From Oscillospiraceae bacterium (GTDB lineage Bacteria; Bacillota; Clostridia; Saccharofermentanales; Saccharofermentanaceae), in assembly GCA_902802325.1 (NCBI GenBank), contig CADCLV010000004.1:152503-216502 (forward strand): a DNA stretch of 64,000 bases. The letters are read 5' to 3'. Each line of letters opens with the position of its first letter. Within the stretch, counting starts at the first letter, position 1. Positions 9,306-16,677 of the stretch are shown in pieces. The notes below the pieces were generated by a model that was not told the DNA's origin, did not search any database, and was given only the letters and a program-made list of their open reading frames with translations. The translations under genes were made by a program, and so were the position numbers.

Positions 9306-9986
9306 TTATTTAGCAAGCTTGTATCCGATACCCCATACTGTCTCGATAAACTCGGTATCCGTGAATTCCTTGATCTTCTTTCGGATATTACTGATATGCA
9401 CATTGATGGTCTTATCTTCACCGATGTAGATCTCATTCCAGGCGCAGTCATAAATATCCTGCTTGGTGAACACACGCTTCGGGTGGGCAACCAGAAGGGC
9501 CAGGATCTGGAATTCTCTTTTCGTCAGCTGGATCTCGTGATCGTTGACCATAACCGTAAAGGACTGCTCATCCAGCGTCAGTTCCTTATAGGTCAGTTTG
9601 CCTTCACTTACTTCTCCGGCTCCGGAGTTATTACGGCGGATCTGTACAGCTACGCGGGCCAGAAGCTCCGGGATCTCAAAAGGCTTCGTGATATAGTCTT
9701 CCGCACCGGAAGTCAGCATCTCCACCTTCGTATCCATCTCGTCTTTCGCGGATACCACGATGACCGGCACATTCTTGATCGCCTTCATCTTCGGGAAAAG
9801 TTCATCACCGCAAAGTCCCGGCAGCATCATGTCCATGAGCACCAGGTCATAATTATCTTTTTCATAATAAAGGAGCGCCTCGGTTCCGGAAAATGCCTGT
9901 GTGCATTCATATCCGGCCTTCTTCAAGGCCTCTGTCATCATATGGTTGATCTCGGTATTATCTTCAATAATTAATAGTTTTTTCAT
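9306..9986 (-). CDS. OmpR/PhoB-type response regulator
   Basis: 226 residues from the ATG at 9986, which has a CGAGGTGG site just upstream; the in-frame ATG at 10010 lacks one. The receiver domain has the acidic pocket (Glu8, Asp9), phospho-acceptor Asp52 in VLMDMMLPG, a serine in VVSAKDE, and Lys101 in ITKPFE. The C-terminal half is a winged-helix domain with QLTKREFQILALL and HISNIRKKI. It is first in the operon of three ABC ATPases, two permeases and a histidine kinase, and very likely controls that operon in response to the kinase at 3688-4617. Confidence 0.92.
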   Translation of the reverse strand: MKKLLIIEDNTEINHMMTEALKKAGYECTQAFSGTEALLYYEKDNYDLVLMDMMLPGLCGDELFPKMKAIKNVPVIVVSAKDEMDTKVEMLTSGAEDYITKPFEIPELLARVAVQIRRNNSGAGEVSEGKLTYKELTLDEQSFTVMVNDHEIQLTKREFQILALLVAHPKRVFTKQDIYDCAWNEIYIGEDKTINVHISNIRKKIKEFTDTEFIETVWGIGYKLAK

Positions 9987-10071
9987 AATCCACCTCGCTT
10001 TATCTATCATATCATAAATACCGGATCTTCATGATATAATCTTTTCGGAAAAAGAAAGGCAGGAAGAGTAT

Positions 10072-10812
10072 ATGACCTATATCGCAAAAACGGAGAAACT
10101 TTCGATCCCGGGGCTGTTTAATGCCAGAGAGCTGGGCGGCATGCCCACCAAAGACGGCCGCACGATCCGCACTCACCGGCTGATCCGTTCTGACGCGCTG
10201 GATCATCTGTCAAAAGAAGGCATCGAGCTTCTTTCTTCCTACCCCGTTTCGGTCGTTATCGACCTTCGCTCGGAATCCGAAGCCTCGAGAAACCCGGACA
10301 AGATCCTTTCCGACCCGCGCTTTACTTACTATAATTATTCACTACTGCCGATCAGTGCCGACTATCAGACAAATTCCCTCATCCAGGAAACGATCCGCAC
10401 AAGTCTCGGAAAGCTTTATGTGTGGATGGCGGAAAATGCCAAAGAAGCCTTTGCCCAGGTCTTCCGCGCCATTCTCAAAGAAGCCCCCAGGACAGTGCTT
10501 TTCCATTGTGCCCACGGAAAAGACCGTACCGGCATGATCACCGCGCTTTTATACCTTCTCTGTGGCGTTTCCCGGGAAGACATTATCTCGAATTACGCGA
10601 TCTCCTACGAATATGTGAAAGATCTGGTGGCGCCGCTGATCGCGAAGAATCCTCCGGAAGTGTCGCACATTTTCCGAAGCGATGAGGAAAACATAAAGAT
10701 GTTTCTTTCCCATATCGACGAGAAATACGACGGGAAAGCCGAAGTATACCTGGAAAGCATCGGATTGACCCAAGACGAGATCTCCTCTTTACGTGATCTT
10801 CTTCTCAGCTGA
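10072..10812 (+). CDS. Tyrosine/serine protein phosphatase, dual-specificity type
   Basis: 246 residues. The catalytic signature HCAHGKDRTG places the nucleophile at Cys146 and the phosphate-binding arginine at Arg152 (Cx5R). The N-terminal part has NARELGG and RLIRSDAL, typical of the Y_phosphatase3 family that includes bacterial tyrosine and phosphoinositide phosphatases. A lysine in the P-loop (GKD) is common in enzymes that also accept phospholipids, so the substrate may be protein or lipid. It is transcribed divergently from the response regulator, with a TATAAT at 10035-10040 just upstream. It is a single-gene unit facing the lipoprotein gene at its 3' side. Confidence 0.88.
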   Translation: MTYIAKTEKLSIPGLFNARELGGMPTKDGRTIRTHRLIRSDALDHLSKEGIELLSSYPVSVVIDLRSESEASRNPDKILSDPRFTYYNYSLLPISADYQTNSLIQETIRTSLGKLYVWMAENAKEAFAQVFRAILKEAPRTVLFHCAHGKDRTGMITALLYLLCGVSREDIISNYAISYEYVKDLVAPLIAKNPPEVSHIFRSDEENIKMFLSHIDEKYDGKAEVYLESIGLTQDEISSLRDLLLS

Positions 10813-10840
10813 TTTTTCTACGGGAAATACACTGTGCCTT

Positions 10841-12175
10841 TTATTTTCTGGAAAGCTTCAACGACGAGATCGGATGGCTTCCTTCCGCATTGGTATGCTC
10901 CCGGTCCAGCTCCACATTCAGAACATAGGTGTCACCGTCCATGGTGATCTCAAGAACGTAATCTGTCTCATCGGCAAAGGGATATCTCTTCAAAACATCC
11001 CAGGAAGTCTTATCCACAGAGATCTCATTTCCGATACTGGCTTTTTCCGTATCCCAGATCCGGAAACGCACATAGGTGCCTTCCCAGTCATCTTCGCCGT
11101 AGTAGCGTCCATAGACCGTGATCACAAATCCGTGGTAGCGGATCAGGATGTTCCTATATCCGTCCGCTTTGTTCGTTTCCGCACTGCCGCCGTTTAATAC
11201 CGGCCCGCAGCTGATGGAAATCGGTTTTCCGAACATGTTCTCCAGCTGGGATGCGGCCGCATGCTCACCGATCCGGACAGTACGCCGGCCGTTATAGTAA
11301 AGGTAAAGATCCATAGTCCGCAATTCACTGGTAATGGGATCCAGAACCGTGATCTTATCTTCCGAATTACTCTTGAAATGCACCTGCCGGTTATTGGCGT
11401 GAAGGTGGGTATCCAGTACATCGTTCTGCAGATACACCAGATTGGAGGCATCGATGGAGATCATCTCGTAGTCGTTGAGATTGGACTTCGTGACGTTTAC
11501 GGAATAAAAGCGGATCATCTCCTGTGCCTTGGCCATCAATATATCATCAGATGCGGGGATAGGTTCTTTTACTTCCGTGTAAGGAAGAAGTGATTTCACA
11601 TCCGTCAGATTCTGATTGGTATAGGCTTCGAAATAGTGAACCGAAAAAGCATACAGATTCAGGCAGCTCATGATCCAGTCACGGTTGAGGTACACTTCTC
11701 CGTCATCTCTTTTCTGAAGATAGATATACAGAGGTCTTCCCGATGCGCGGGCACCGGTGGTCTCCACCCGTACCGGCACACAGCTGTCGATCAGGTTCAT
11801 GTACTCTTCGGAATCCGTATCCTGCATTTCGGAAAGAAGTGCCTGTCTTTCCACGCCTTCCACTATATCGAAAGCCGTGATGCGGCTTCCTCTCGGCATC
11901 ATTTTCTGAAGGATGGAGATATACTCGCAATACTCAGAGAAAGTCACTCCGATCCGCTGATCCTCGGGGATCTTTCTGTAGTAATTCTCGATCTCTCCGT
12001 CATCCTGCATGGAGTCCACAAGAAGACGGGCCATTTCCGGCACATCAATGATTTTCTTTTTAAATCCGGAACCGGAGCAGGCAGAAAGAATCGAAGCCAG
12101 AAGGCAAAGCACGGCCACTCCCGCCGCAAAACGGGTGCGAAGCAGTCTTTTCTTTCCTTCCGGTTCTCTCTTCAT
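10841..12175 (-). CDS. Predicted lipoprotein of unknown function
   Basis: 444 residues from the ATG at 12175. The N-terminus is basic (MKREPEGKKRLLRTR), then hydrophobic, with a lipobox LLASILSACSG, so it should be lipid-anchored outside the membrane. A start further upstream at 12253 would bury the signal. The start lies 4 bp after the rlmB stop with an AAGGA site overlapping the end of rlmB, so it is translated from the same message as rlmB, mrnC and cysS. The mature part is mixed alpha/beta in appearance with no motif I recognise; the C-terminal half (about residues 200-440) is rich in beta-like stretches. I cannot assign a function. Confidence 0.75.
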   Translation of the reverse strand: MKREPEGKKRLLRTRFAAGVAVLCLLASILSACSGSGFKKKIIDVPEMARLLVDSMQDDGEIENYYRKIPEDQRIGVTFSEYCEYISILQKMMPRGSRITAFDIVEGVERQALLSEMQDTDSEEYMNLIDSCVPVRVETTGARASGRPLYIYLQKRDDGEVYLNRDWIMSCLNLYAFSVHYFEAYTNQNLTDVKSLLPYTEVKEPIPASDDILMAKAQEMIRFYSVNVTKSNLNDYEMISIDASNLVYLQNDVLDTHLHANNRQVHFKSNSEDKITVLDPITSELRTMDLYLYYNGRRTVRIGEHAAASQLENMFGKPISISCGPVLNGGSAETNKADGYRNILIRYHGFVITVYGRYYGEDDWEGTYVRFRIWDTEKASIGNEISVDKTSWDVLKRYPFADETDYVLEITMDGDTYVLNVELDREHTNAEGSHPISSLKLSRK

Positions 12176-12179
12176 ACGC

Positions 12180-13082
12180 TTATCCTTTACTGCTATCGAG
12201 CTTTCTTTGCTTGACGGCTTCAAACACAACGATACCGGCAGCGACAGCGGCATTAAGGCTGTTGACGGATCCGGCCATCGGGATCGACATCAGGAAATCA
12301 CACTTTTCCCGGATGTTCTTATTCATGCCTTCTCCTTCGCTTCCGATCACGATGGCCATCGGGCCGGACCAGATATCATCACAATAGAGGTGGTCACCTT
12401 CGGCATCCGTGCCGGCGATCCAGAAACCTTTTTCTTTCAGTTCCAGAATGGTGCGGGAAAGATTATTTACTCTCGCGACCGGCACATACTCGATGGCACC
12501 GGCGCTGGCCTTCGCCACCATAGAATCCAGACCGATCGAGCGGTGCTGGGGGATGATCACGCCGTGCACACCGGCCGCATCCGCGATTCGGAGGATCGAA
12601 CCCAGATTATAAGCGTCTTTCAATTCATCCAGGATCAGAAGAAGCGGGGCTTCGCCTTTTTCTTCCGCCTTTTCCAGCATGGTATCAATGTCCACATATT
12701 CATGGGCCGCCACCTGGGCGATCACGCCCTGATGATTATGGGTCTGGGACATGCTGTCGAGATTGGCCTTCGGCACTTCCATGATCGGGATCTTCTGCTC
12801 GATCGCCATGTTAATGATCCGCGCCATTGTCGGATCCGGGCGGGAATTTTCCAGCCGCTTCATTACGAAGAGCTTATTAATGGTCCGTCCGGCGCGCATA
12901 GCTTCCAGGATCGGATTTCTTCCTTCGATACGGTCATCCGTCGGAGTCTGTTCCTCAGGCTGGAATCGGCTGGGCGTAAACTCCCTGGCAGAAGGAAGCC
13001 GGTCTCTCGGTATTCCCTTTGGTCTTCCCGTATCATGATTATTCCGTCTCGGGGTTCTCGGCCCCGGTCTTCTCGGTTCCAT
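12180..13082 (-). CDS. rlmB: 23S rRNA (guanosine-2'-O-)-methyltransferase, TrmH/SpoU family
   Basis: 300 residues. The first 60 or so are basic, proline/arginine rich and probably disordered (PRRPGPRTPRRN). Next comes the substrate-binding domain (GRNPILEAMRAGRTINKLFV), then the SPOUT catalytic domain with motif 1 ELKDAYNLGSILRIADAAG, motif 2 IVIGSEGEGMNK and motif 3 IPMAGSVNSLNAAVAAGI. These are the knotted SAM-binding elements of RlmB/TrmH. It methylates a ribose in 23S rRNA (G2251 in E. coli). The gene lies in the conserved cysS-mrnC-rlmB order of Firmicutes. The disordered N-terminal tail is longer than usual. Confidence 0.92.
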   Translation of the reverse strand: MEPRRPGPRTPRRNNHDTGRPKGIPRDRLPSAREFTPSRFQPEEQTPTDDRIEGRNPILEAMRAGRTINKLFVMKRLENSRPDPTMARIINMAIEQKIPIMEVPKANLDSMSQTHNHQGVIAQVAAHEYVDIDTMLEKAEEKGEAPLLLILDELKDAYNLGSILRIADAAGVHGVIIPQHRSIGLDSMVAKASAGAIEYVPVARVNNLSRTILELKEKGFWIAGTDAEGDHLYCDDIWSGPMAIVIGSEGEGMNKNIREKCDFLMSIPMAGSVNSLNAAVAAGIVVFEAVKQRKLDSSKG

Positions 13083-13094
13083 CTCGTCTCTCCT

Positions 13095-13499
13095 TTAATC
13101 AGCCTCTTCACAGATCCGGATGATCTGGTTGAGTAATTCATCAAGCCGTTCTTCTTTTCCGCTCAGGTACAAATACCCGATCAGAGTCTCCAGTCCGGTG
13201 GCATATTTATAGTCTGCCGGGCTGGCATTTTTCGCCATACTTCCCTGGTGCCCGTTCTTGCCTCTCCGGAACACCGCCTGCTCTTCCTCCGGAAGCGAAT
13301 CATGGAGGAGACGGATCGCGTGCGCCTGAGCAGGAGCACTGACGTAGCGCACCGCCTTTCTGTGCAGGACACCGGACTGTCCGCCGATGCGGGAAACGAT
13401 GTGCATGCGCACATAAAGTTCATATACGGCATCGCCGACATAAGCCAGTACCGAAGTCGGTACCTCACGGATATCCTCCGGCGGGATCGGTATCATCAT
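13095..13499 (-). CDS. mrnC: Mini-ribonuclease III
   Basis: 134 residues, the size of Mini-III, which is an RNase III catalytic domain without the dsRNA-binding domain. The catalytic signature is YVGDAVYELYVR with Asp23, and a second acidic site is in ATGLETLIGYLYLSG. In Bacillus this enzyme matures 23S rRNA ends, so its place beside rlmB, a 23S rRNA methylase, is functionally coherent. Its start overlaps the cysS stop by 4 bp (translational coupling), and rlmB starts 12 bp after it. Confidence 0.93.
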   Translation of the reverse strand: MMIPIPPEDIREVPTSVLAYVGDAVYELYVRMHIVSRIGGQSGVLHRKAVRYVSAPAQAHAIRLLHDSLPEEEQAVFRRGKNGHQGSMAKNASPADYKYATGLETLIGYLYLSGKEERLDELLNQIIRICEEAD

Positions 13500-14917
13500 T
13501 TCTTCGTCACCTGCGGGCCTTGCGGCGTATCCTTGATCTGATAGCCCATTTCGGCTACCTGGTCACGAAGCGCATCCGCCTTGGCAAAATCCTTATTCTT
13601 CTTTGCTTCCACTCTCTGATTCACCAGATCCATGACCTCAGATGGGATTCCGCTGTCCTTTTTCAGGATCGCACGTACATCAAGTCCAAGAACATTCATC
13701 AGTTCACAGATCATGTCTGCCGCTTCTTTGATCTCCCCGGCGGACACATCCTTGGCCGTCAGGTGGGTATTCAGCACACGGACCAGTGTATATACCGATG
13801 TGATCGCATCTGCTGTATTCATATCATCGTCCATGTTGGCGATGAAAGAAGCCTTCGCCTCTGCTGTCGCGTCAGAGAGTTCTTTTACCGCGGCATCAGA
13901 CGGAGCAAGGCCGGACTCGTTACTTAAAATGAAGTCCGAAGACTCGACCGCAGTCATGATCCGCTCAAGACCGTTCTGCGCAGACTTTAAAAGCTCATCA
14001 CTGAAGTTGATGGGCATTCTGTAGTGACCGGACAGAATAAAGAACCGGATCACTTCATACGGGAACTTCTCCACGATGTCACGGACGGTGAAGAAATTAC
14101 CGAGAGATTTACTCATCTTCTCGTTATCCACATTTACGAATGCGTTATGCATCCAGTAGCGGGCAAATGTGCAGCCGTTGGCCGCTTCACTCTGGGCGAT
14201 CTCATTTTCATGGTGCGGGAAGATAAGATCCTGTCCGCCGCCGTGAATATCGATCGTCTTACCCAAATACTTTCTGTTCATGGCCGAGCACTCGATATGC
14301 CAGCCCGGACGTCCTTCTCCCCACGGAGACGGCCAGAAGGGTTCGCCTTCCTTCTTAAACTTCCAAAGCGCAAAGTCGGCAGGATTCTTCTTGCCTTCGT
14401 AGGAAGCGCCGCGCTCACCGCCGCCGGCCTGAAGGTCTTCCAGGTTATAGTGGGAAAGCTTGCCGTATTCCTTGAACTTCGGCACATCGTAATACACGCC
14501 GTCGCCCTCGATGATATATGCATAGCCCTTCTCCATGAGATCGGAGATCAAAGAGATGATCTCGTCCATAGTCTCCGTCGCTCTCGGCTGGAAAGTCGGA
14601 CGCAGGATCCCCAGCGCATCCGCGTCTTTATAGTATTCGGCGATATAACGGTCCGCGATCTCCTTGACCGTGGTTCCTTCCTCGTTTGCCTTGTTGATCA
14701 TCTTATCGTCGATGTCGGTAAAGTTCTGGCAGAAGGTAACATCATATCCTCTGTACTCCAGATAACGGCGCAATGTATCGAATGTCACGAAAGGACGTGC
14801 ATTTCCCAGATGGAAGTAGTTATAGACCGTCGGACCGCAGGCATACATCTTTACCTTGCCTTCTTCCATCGGCACAAACTCTTCTTTCATTCTTGTCATG
14901 GTATTAAAGATTTTCAT
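13496..14917 (-). CDS. cysS: Cysteine-tRNA ligase
   Basis: 473 residues, full length. The HIGH-type motif is FHLGNARP near residue 36, with the zinc-binding Cys in ACGPTVYNY just before it. Further zinc ligands are in WHIECSAM and the GGGQDLIFPHHENE stretch, and the KMSKS loop is NEKMSKSLGN. It charges tRNA-Cys with cysteine. It overlaps cysE upstream by 14 bp, pairing cysteine synthesis with its use in translation, as in other Firmicutes. I found no T-box leader upstream of the pair; the segment before cysE holds a 6S-like RNA instead. Confidence 0.97.
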   Translation of the reverse strand: MKIFNTMTRMKEEFVPMEEGKVKMYACGPTVYNYFHLGNARPFVTFDTLRRYLEYRGYDVTFCQNFTDIDDKMINKANEEGTTVKEIADRYIAEYYKDADALGILRPTFQPRATETMDEIISLISDLMEKGYAYIIEGDGVYYDVPKFKEYGKLSHYNLEDLQAGGGERGASYEGKKNPADFALWKFKKEGEPFWPSPWGEGRPGWHIECSAMNRKYLGKTIDIHGGGQDLIFPHHENEIAQSEAANGCTFARYWMHNAFVNVDNEKMSKSLGNFFTVRDIVEKFPYEVIRFFILSGHYRMPINFSDELLKSAQNGLERIMTAVESSDFILSNESGLAPSDAAVKELSDATAEAKASFIANMDDDMNTADAITSVYTLVRVLNTHLTAKDVSAGEIKEAADMICELMNVLGLDVRAILKKDSGIPSEVMDLVNQRVEAKKNKDFAKADALRDQVAEMGYQIKDTPQGPQVTKK

Positions 14918-15602
14918 TTTCTTCTCCCTCTATCAAAACGTCTTCCGCCTTTTCCGGAAGTTTCATATCCGGATGCTGGTGCTGGATCGCTTCTTCCAGC
15001 GCTTCCACATGGCGTGCCAGACGACGGATCTCAGATTCAAGCGGATCTTCCACAGTCGGATGATCCAGTTCGTCCGCATGATTCACGGGCTGACCCTGCA
15101 TACGGACTACTTTTCCGGGAACACCTACCACTGTCGCTCCGGCCGGTACATCGTGAAGTACCACGGCATTGGCACCGATTCTGGCATTATCGCCTACATT
15201 CACGGGCCCCAGGATCTTCGCGCCGGCTCCGATCAGGACATCGTTTCCCAGTGTAGGATGACGCTTTCCTTTACCATGGCCGGTACCACCGAGCGTCACA
15301 CCATGGTAAATCGTACAGTTATCGCCGATCTCCGCAGTCTCACCGACGACGATCCCCATACCGTGGTCAATGAATAATCCGTGGCCGATCTTCGCCCCCG
15401 GATGGATCTCAATGCCGGTACACGTTCTTCCGAACTGGGAATTCCATCTGGCCAGTCCGTACAAGTGGATCTTATAAAAAAAATGACTTACGCGGTGAAA
15501 TATCAGAGCATGAAAACCGGGGTAAAGAAGGATAACCGAAACCACGCCCCGCGCTGCAGGGTCGCGCTTGGCAATCTGTTTTGCGTCCTTCCAAAGCCCC
15601 AT
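14904..15602 (-). CDS. cysE: Serine O-acetyltransferase
   Basis: 232 residues from the ATG at 15602 (AGGA six bases upstream). An in-frame TTG at 15608 sits too close to that site. The N-terminus MGLWKDAKQIAKRDPAA and then a left-handed beta-helix with hexapeptide repeats (IDHGMGIVVGETAEIGDNC, GVTLGGTGHGKGKRHPTLG) are characteristic. The catalytic His is in FIDHGMG and the Asp is nearby. It makes O-acetylserine from serine and acetyl-CoA, the first step to cysteine. The short form without a long N-terminal helical domain is the usual Gram-positive type. It is first in the operon cysE-cysS-mrnC-rlmB-lipoprotein, directly downstream of the 6S-like RNA. Confidence 0.95.
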   Translation of the reverse strand: MGLWKDAKQIAKRDPAARGVVSVILLYPGFHALIFHRVSHFFYKIHLYGLARWNSQFGRTCTGIEIHPGAKIGHGLFIDHGMGIVVGETAEIGDNCTIYHGVTLGGTGHGKGKRHPTLGNDVLIGAGAKILGPVNVGDNARIGANAVVLHDVPAGATVVGVPGKVVRMQGQPVNHADELDHPTVEDPLESEIRRLARHVEALEEAIQHQHPDMKLPEKAEDVLIEGEENENL

Positions 15603-15624
15603 GTCCAATCCTGTTTCGACAAAT

Positions 15625-15814
15625 AATAAAAGCCTAAACCCGCGCCCACTTTTGACACCTAGCGATCGCCAGGTGGGTATCCTGCGGCAGTCTAAGATCT
15701 TCCTCTCGGGAGCGCTTCCCTAAAGAAGCGGTAAGGCTTGATCGTCTCTGCTCCGACTGCGGATTCCCGATTATGTCATGAAGGTTCAAAAATATGAGCA
15801 TCAGCTTTAGGTTG
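15625..15814 (-). ncRNA. ssrS: 6S RNA (ssrS) candidate
   Basis: A gene-free segment of about 280 bp holds a structured RNA on the minus strand. It starts just after a perfect TATAAT. Long-range arms ATCC-GCAGTC and GACTGC-CGCA-GGAT pair. Inside are GGAG/CTCC and a perfect hairpin CGCTTC-TTTAGG-GAAGCG. The 3' half reads CCGAGAGG...CTTAGACTGC...CCCACCT and then a local hairpin CACCTGGCGATCGCTAGGTG. That order resembles the 3' half of E. coli 6S (CCGAGAAGCCTTAAAACTGC...TTCACCTT...AAGG). The 5' end can close with the 3' end through CCTAAA/TTTAGG. 6S RNA binds the sigma-A holoenzyme as an open-promoter mimic. Assignment is by eye, not by covariance model; the ends are approximate. Confidence 0.65.
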
Positions 15815-15819
15815 TCTTT

Positions 15820-15825
15820 ATTATA
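15820..15825 (-). promoter_or_regulatory. -10 element of the 6S-like RNA promoter
   Basis: Perfect TATAAT on the minus strand. No good -35 hexamer is seen 16-18 bp upstream (TTCCCT at 15843-15848). Farther upstream (15860-15895) the sequence ATTGTTAC occurs twice, a possible activator site. Confidence 0.45.
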
Positions 15826-15899
15826 CCAGTATATTTACTAAAAGGGAAGAAAAACACATTGCCGAAATGTAACAATTCCGCGACGTAACAATGTTAAAT

Positions 15900-16646
15900 T
15901 CATTGATTTTCCCGATGCGTAGCAGCCACTGCCCCAATAACCAGATTCGCCCCGGCGGCATAAAGGATCCGCGCCGCCTCGTGAAGGGTCGCGCCGGAAG
16001 TCAGTATATCGTCAAGAAGAAGCACATTCCACCCGCTGATATCCCAGTTTTCTTCTACGGAAAATGCACCGGAAACATTCCCTTCCCGCAAAAGAGGGTC
16101 ATGAAAGCGGCTTTGCCGGTTGGTGTGTCTGTTTCTGACCAATACGTCTTCCAGAAGCGGAACGGAAAGGGCCCTTGAAAGTTCTTCGCCGAGGATCGAT
16201 GACTGGTTAAATCCCCTTTCCGCCAGTCGTTTTTCAGAAAGCGGGATCGGGATCACGCAAGTAAAGGTTATGTCCAGTTCTTTCGGAAATTCCCTTGCGA
16301 TCAGGTCACCGAGAAGCTGACCGCAGTAAGAAACCGATTGAAACTTCAGCCTCCGAAGAAGCCCGGTCACCGGCATTTCATAGTGAAACAGCGCCCACAC
16401 GGAAAAATCCGGGATCGGGTCTGTCTCATAAGGATCCGAAAGGCAATGAAACCACCTATCGTTTTGAAGTCTTACGGGAAATGCCGAAAGGCACCTTACG
16501 CAGAGCTGCCTTTTCATAAGATAGGGACCGGCATTTCTTTCTGACAGCACCTTTCCGCAGATCATGCAGACCTGAGGGAACAAGAAATCCGTCACCTGAT
16601 CAAGTATCGCGTGAATATCGATTCGGGAAAAAGCGCAAAGCTGCAT
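15900..16646 (-). CDS. comF: ComF-family phosphoribosyltransferase-like protein
   Basis: 248 residues. A four-cysteine zinc site is present at Cys27/Cys30 (VCMICG) and Cys49/Cys52 (LCVRC). The C-terminal part has the PRPP-binding loop VLLLDDILTSGATL, and ERGFNQS lies in the middle, both diagnostic of ComF/GntX. The family is linked to natural transformation (post-uptake DNA handling), but many non-competent bacteria carry it. It follows a RecD-like helicase by 31 bp. Its ribosome site AAGGAG sits inside a perfect hairpin (see 16651-16671), so translation may be damped unless the upstream gene is being translated. Confidence 0.93.
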   Translation of the reverse strand: MQLCAFSRIDIHAILDQVTDFLFPQVCMICGKVLSERNAGPYLMKRQLCVRCLSAFPVRLQNDRWFHCLSDPYETDPIPDFSVWALFHYEMPVTGLLRRLKFQSVSYCGQLLGDLIAREFPKELDITFTCVIPIPLSEKRLAERGFNQSSILGEELSRALSVPLLEDVLVRNRHTNRQSRFHDPLLREGNVSGAFSVEENWDISGWNVLLLDDILTSGATLHEAARILYAAGANLVIGAVAATHRENQ

Positions 16647-16650
16647 ATCT

Positions 16651-16671
16651 GCTCCTTTCCGAAAAAGGAGC
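16651..16671 (-). promoter_or_regulatory. Hairpin covering the comF ribosome binding site
   Basis: GCTCCTTT (16651-16658) and AAAGGAGC (16664-16671) form a perfect 8-bp stem with a 5-base loop. On the minus strand the 3' arm contains the AAGGAG that precedes the comF ATG by five bases. No T run follows, so it is not a terminator. Confidence 0.6.
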
Positions 16672-16677
16672 CGGATC

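Noticed and set aside
3688..9986. Lantibiotic biosynthesis cluster
   Set aside because: No precursor peptide, LanM/LanB-C or protease gene lies nearby; only the export/immunity-like part is present.
15600..15830. T-box riboswitch for cysE-cysS
   Set aside because: The T-box core (GGGTGGNACCGCG) and Stem I features are missing; the fold and motifs fit 6S RNA better.
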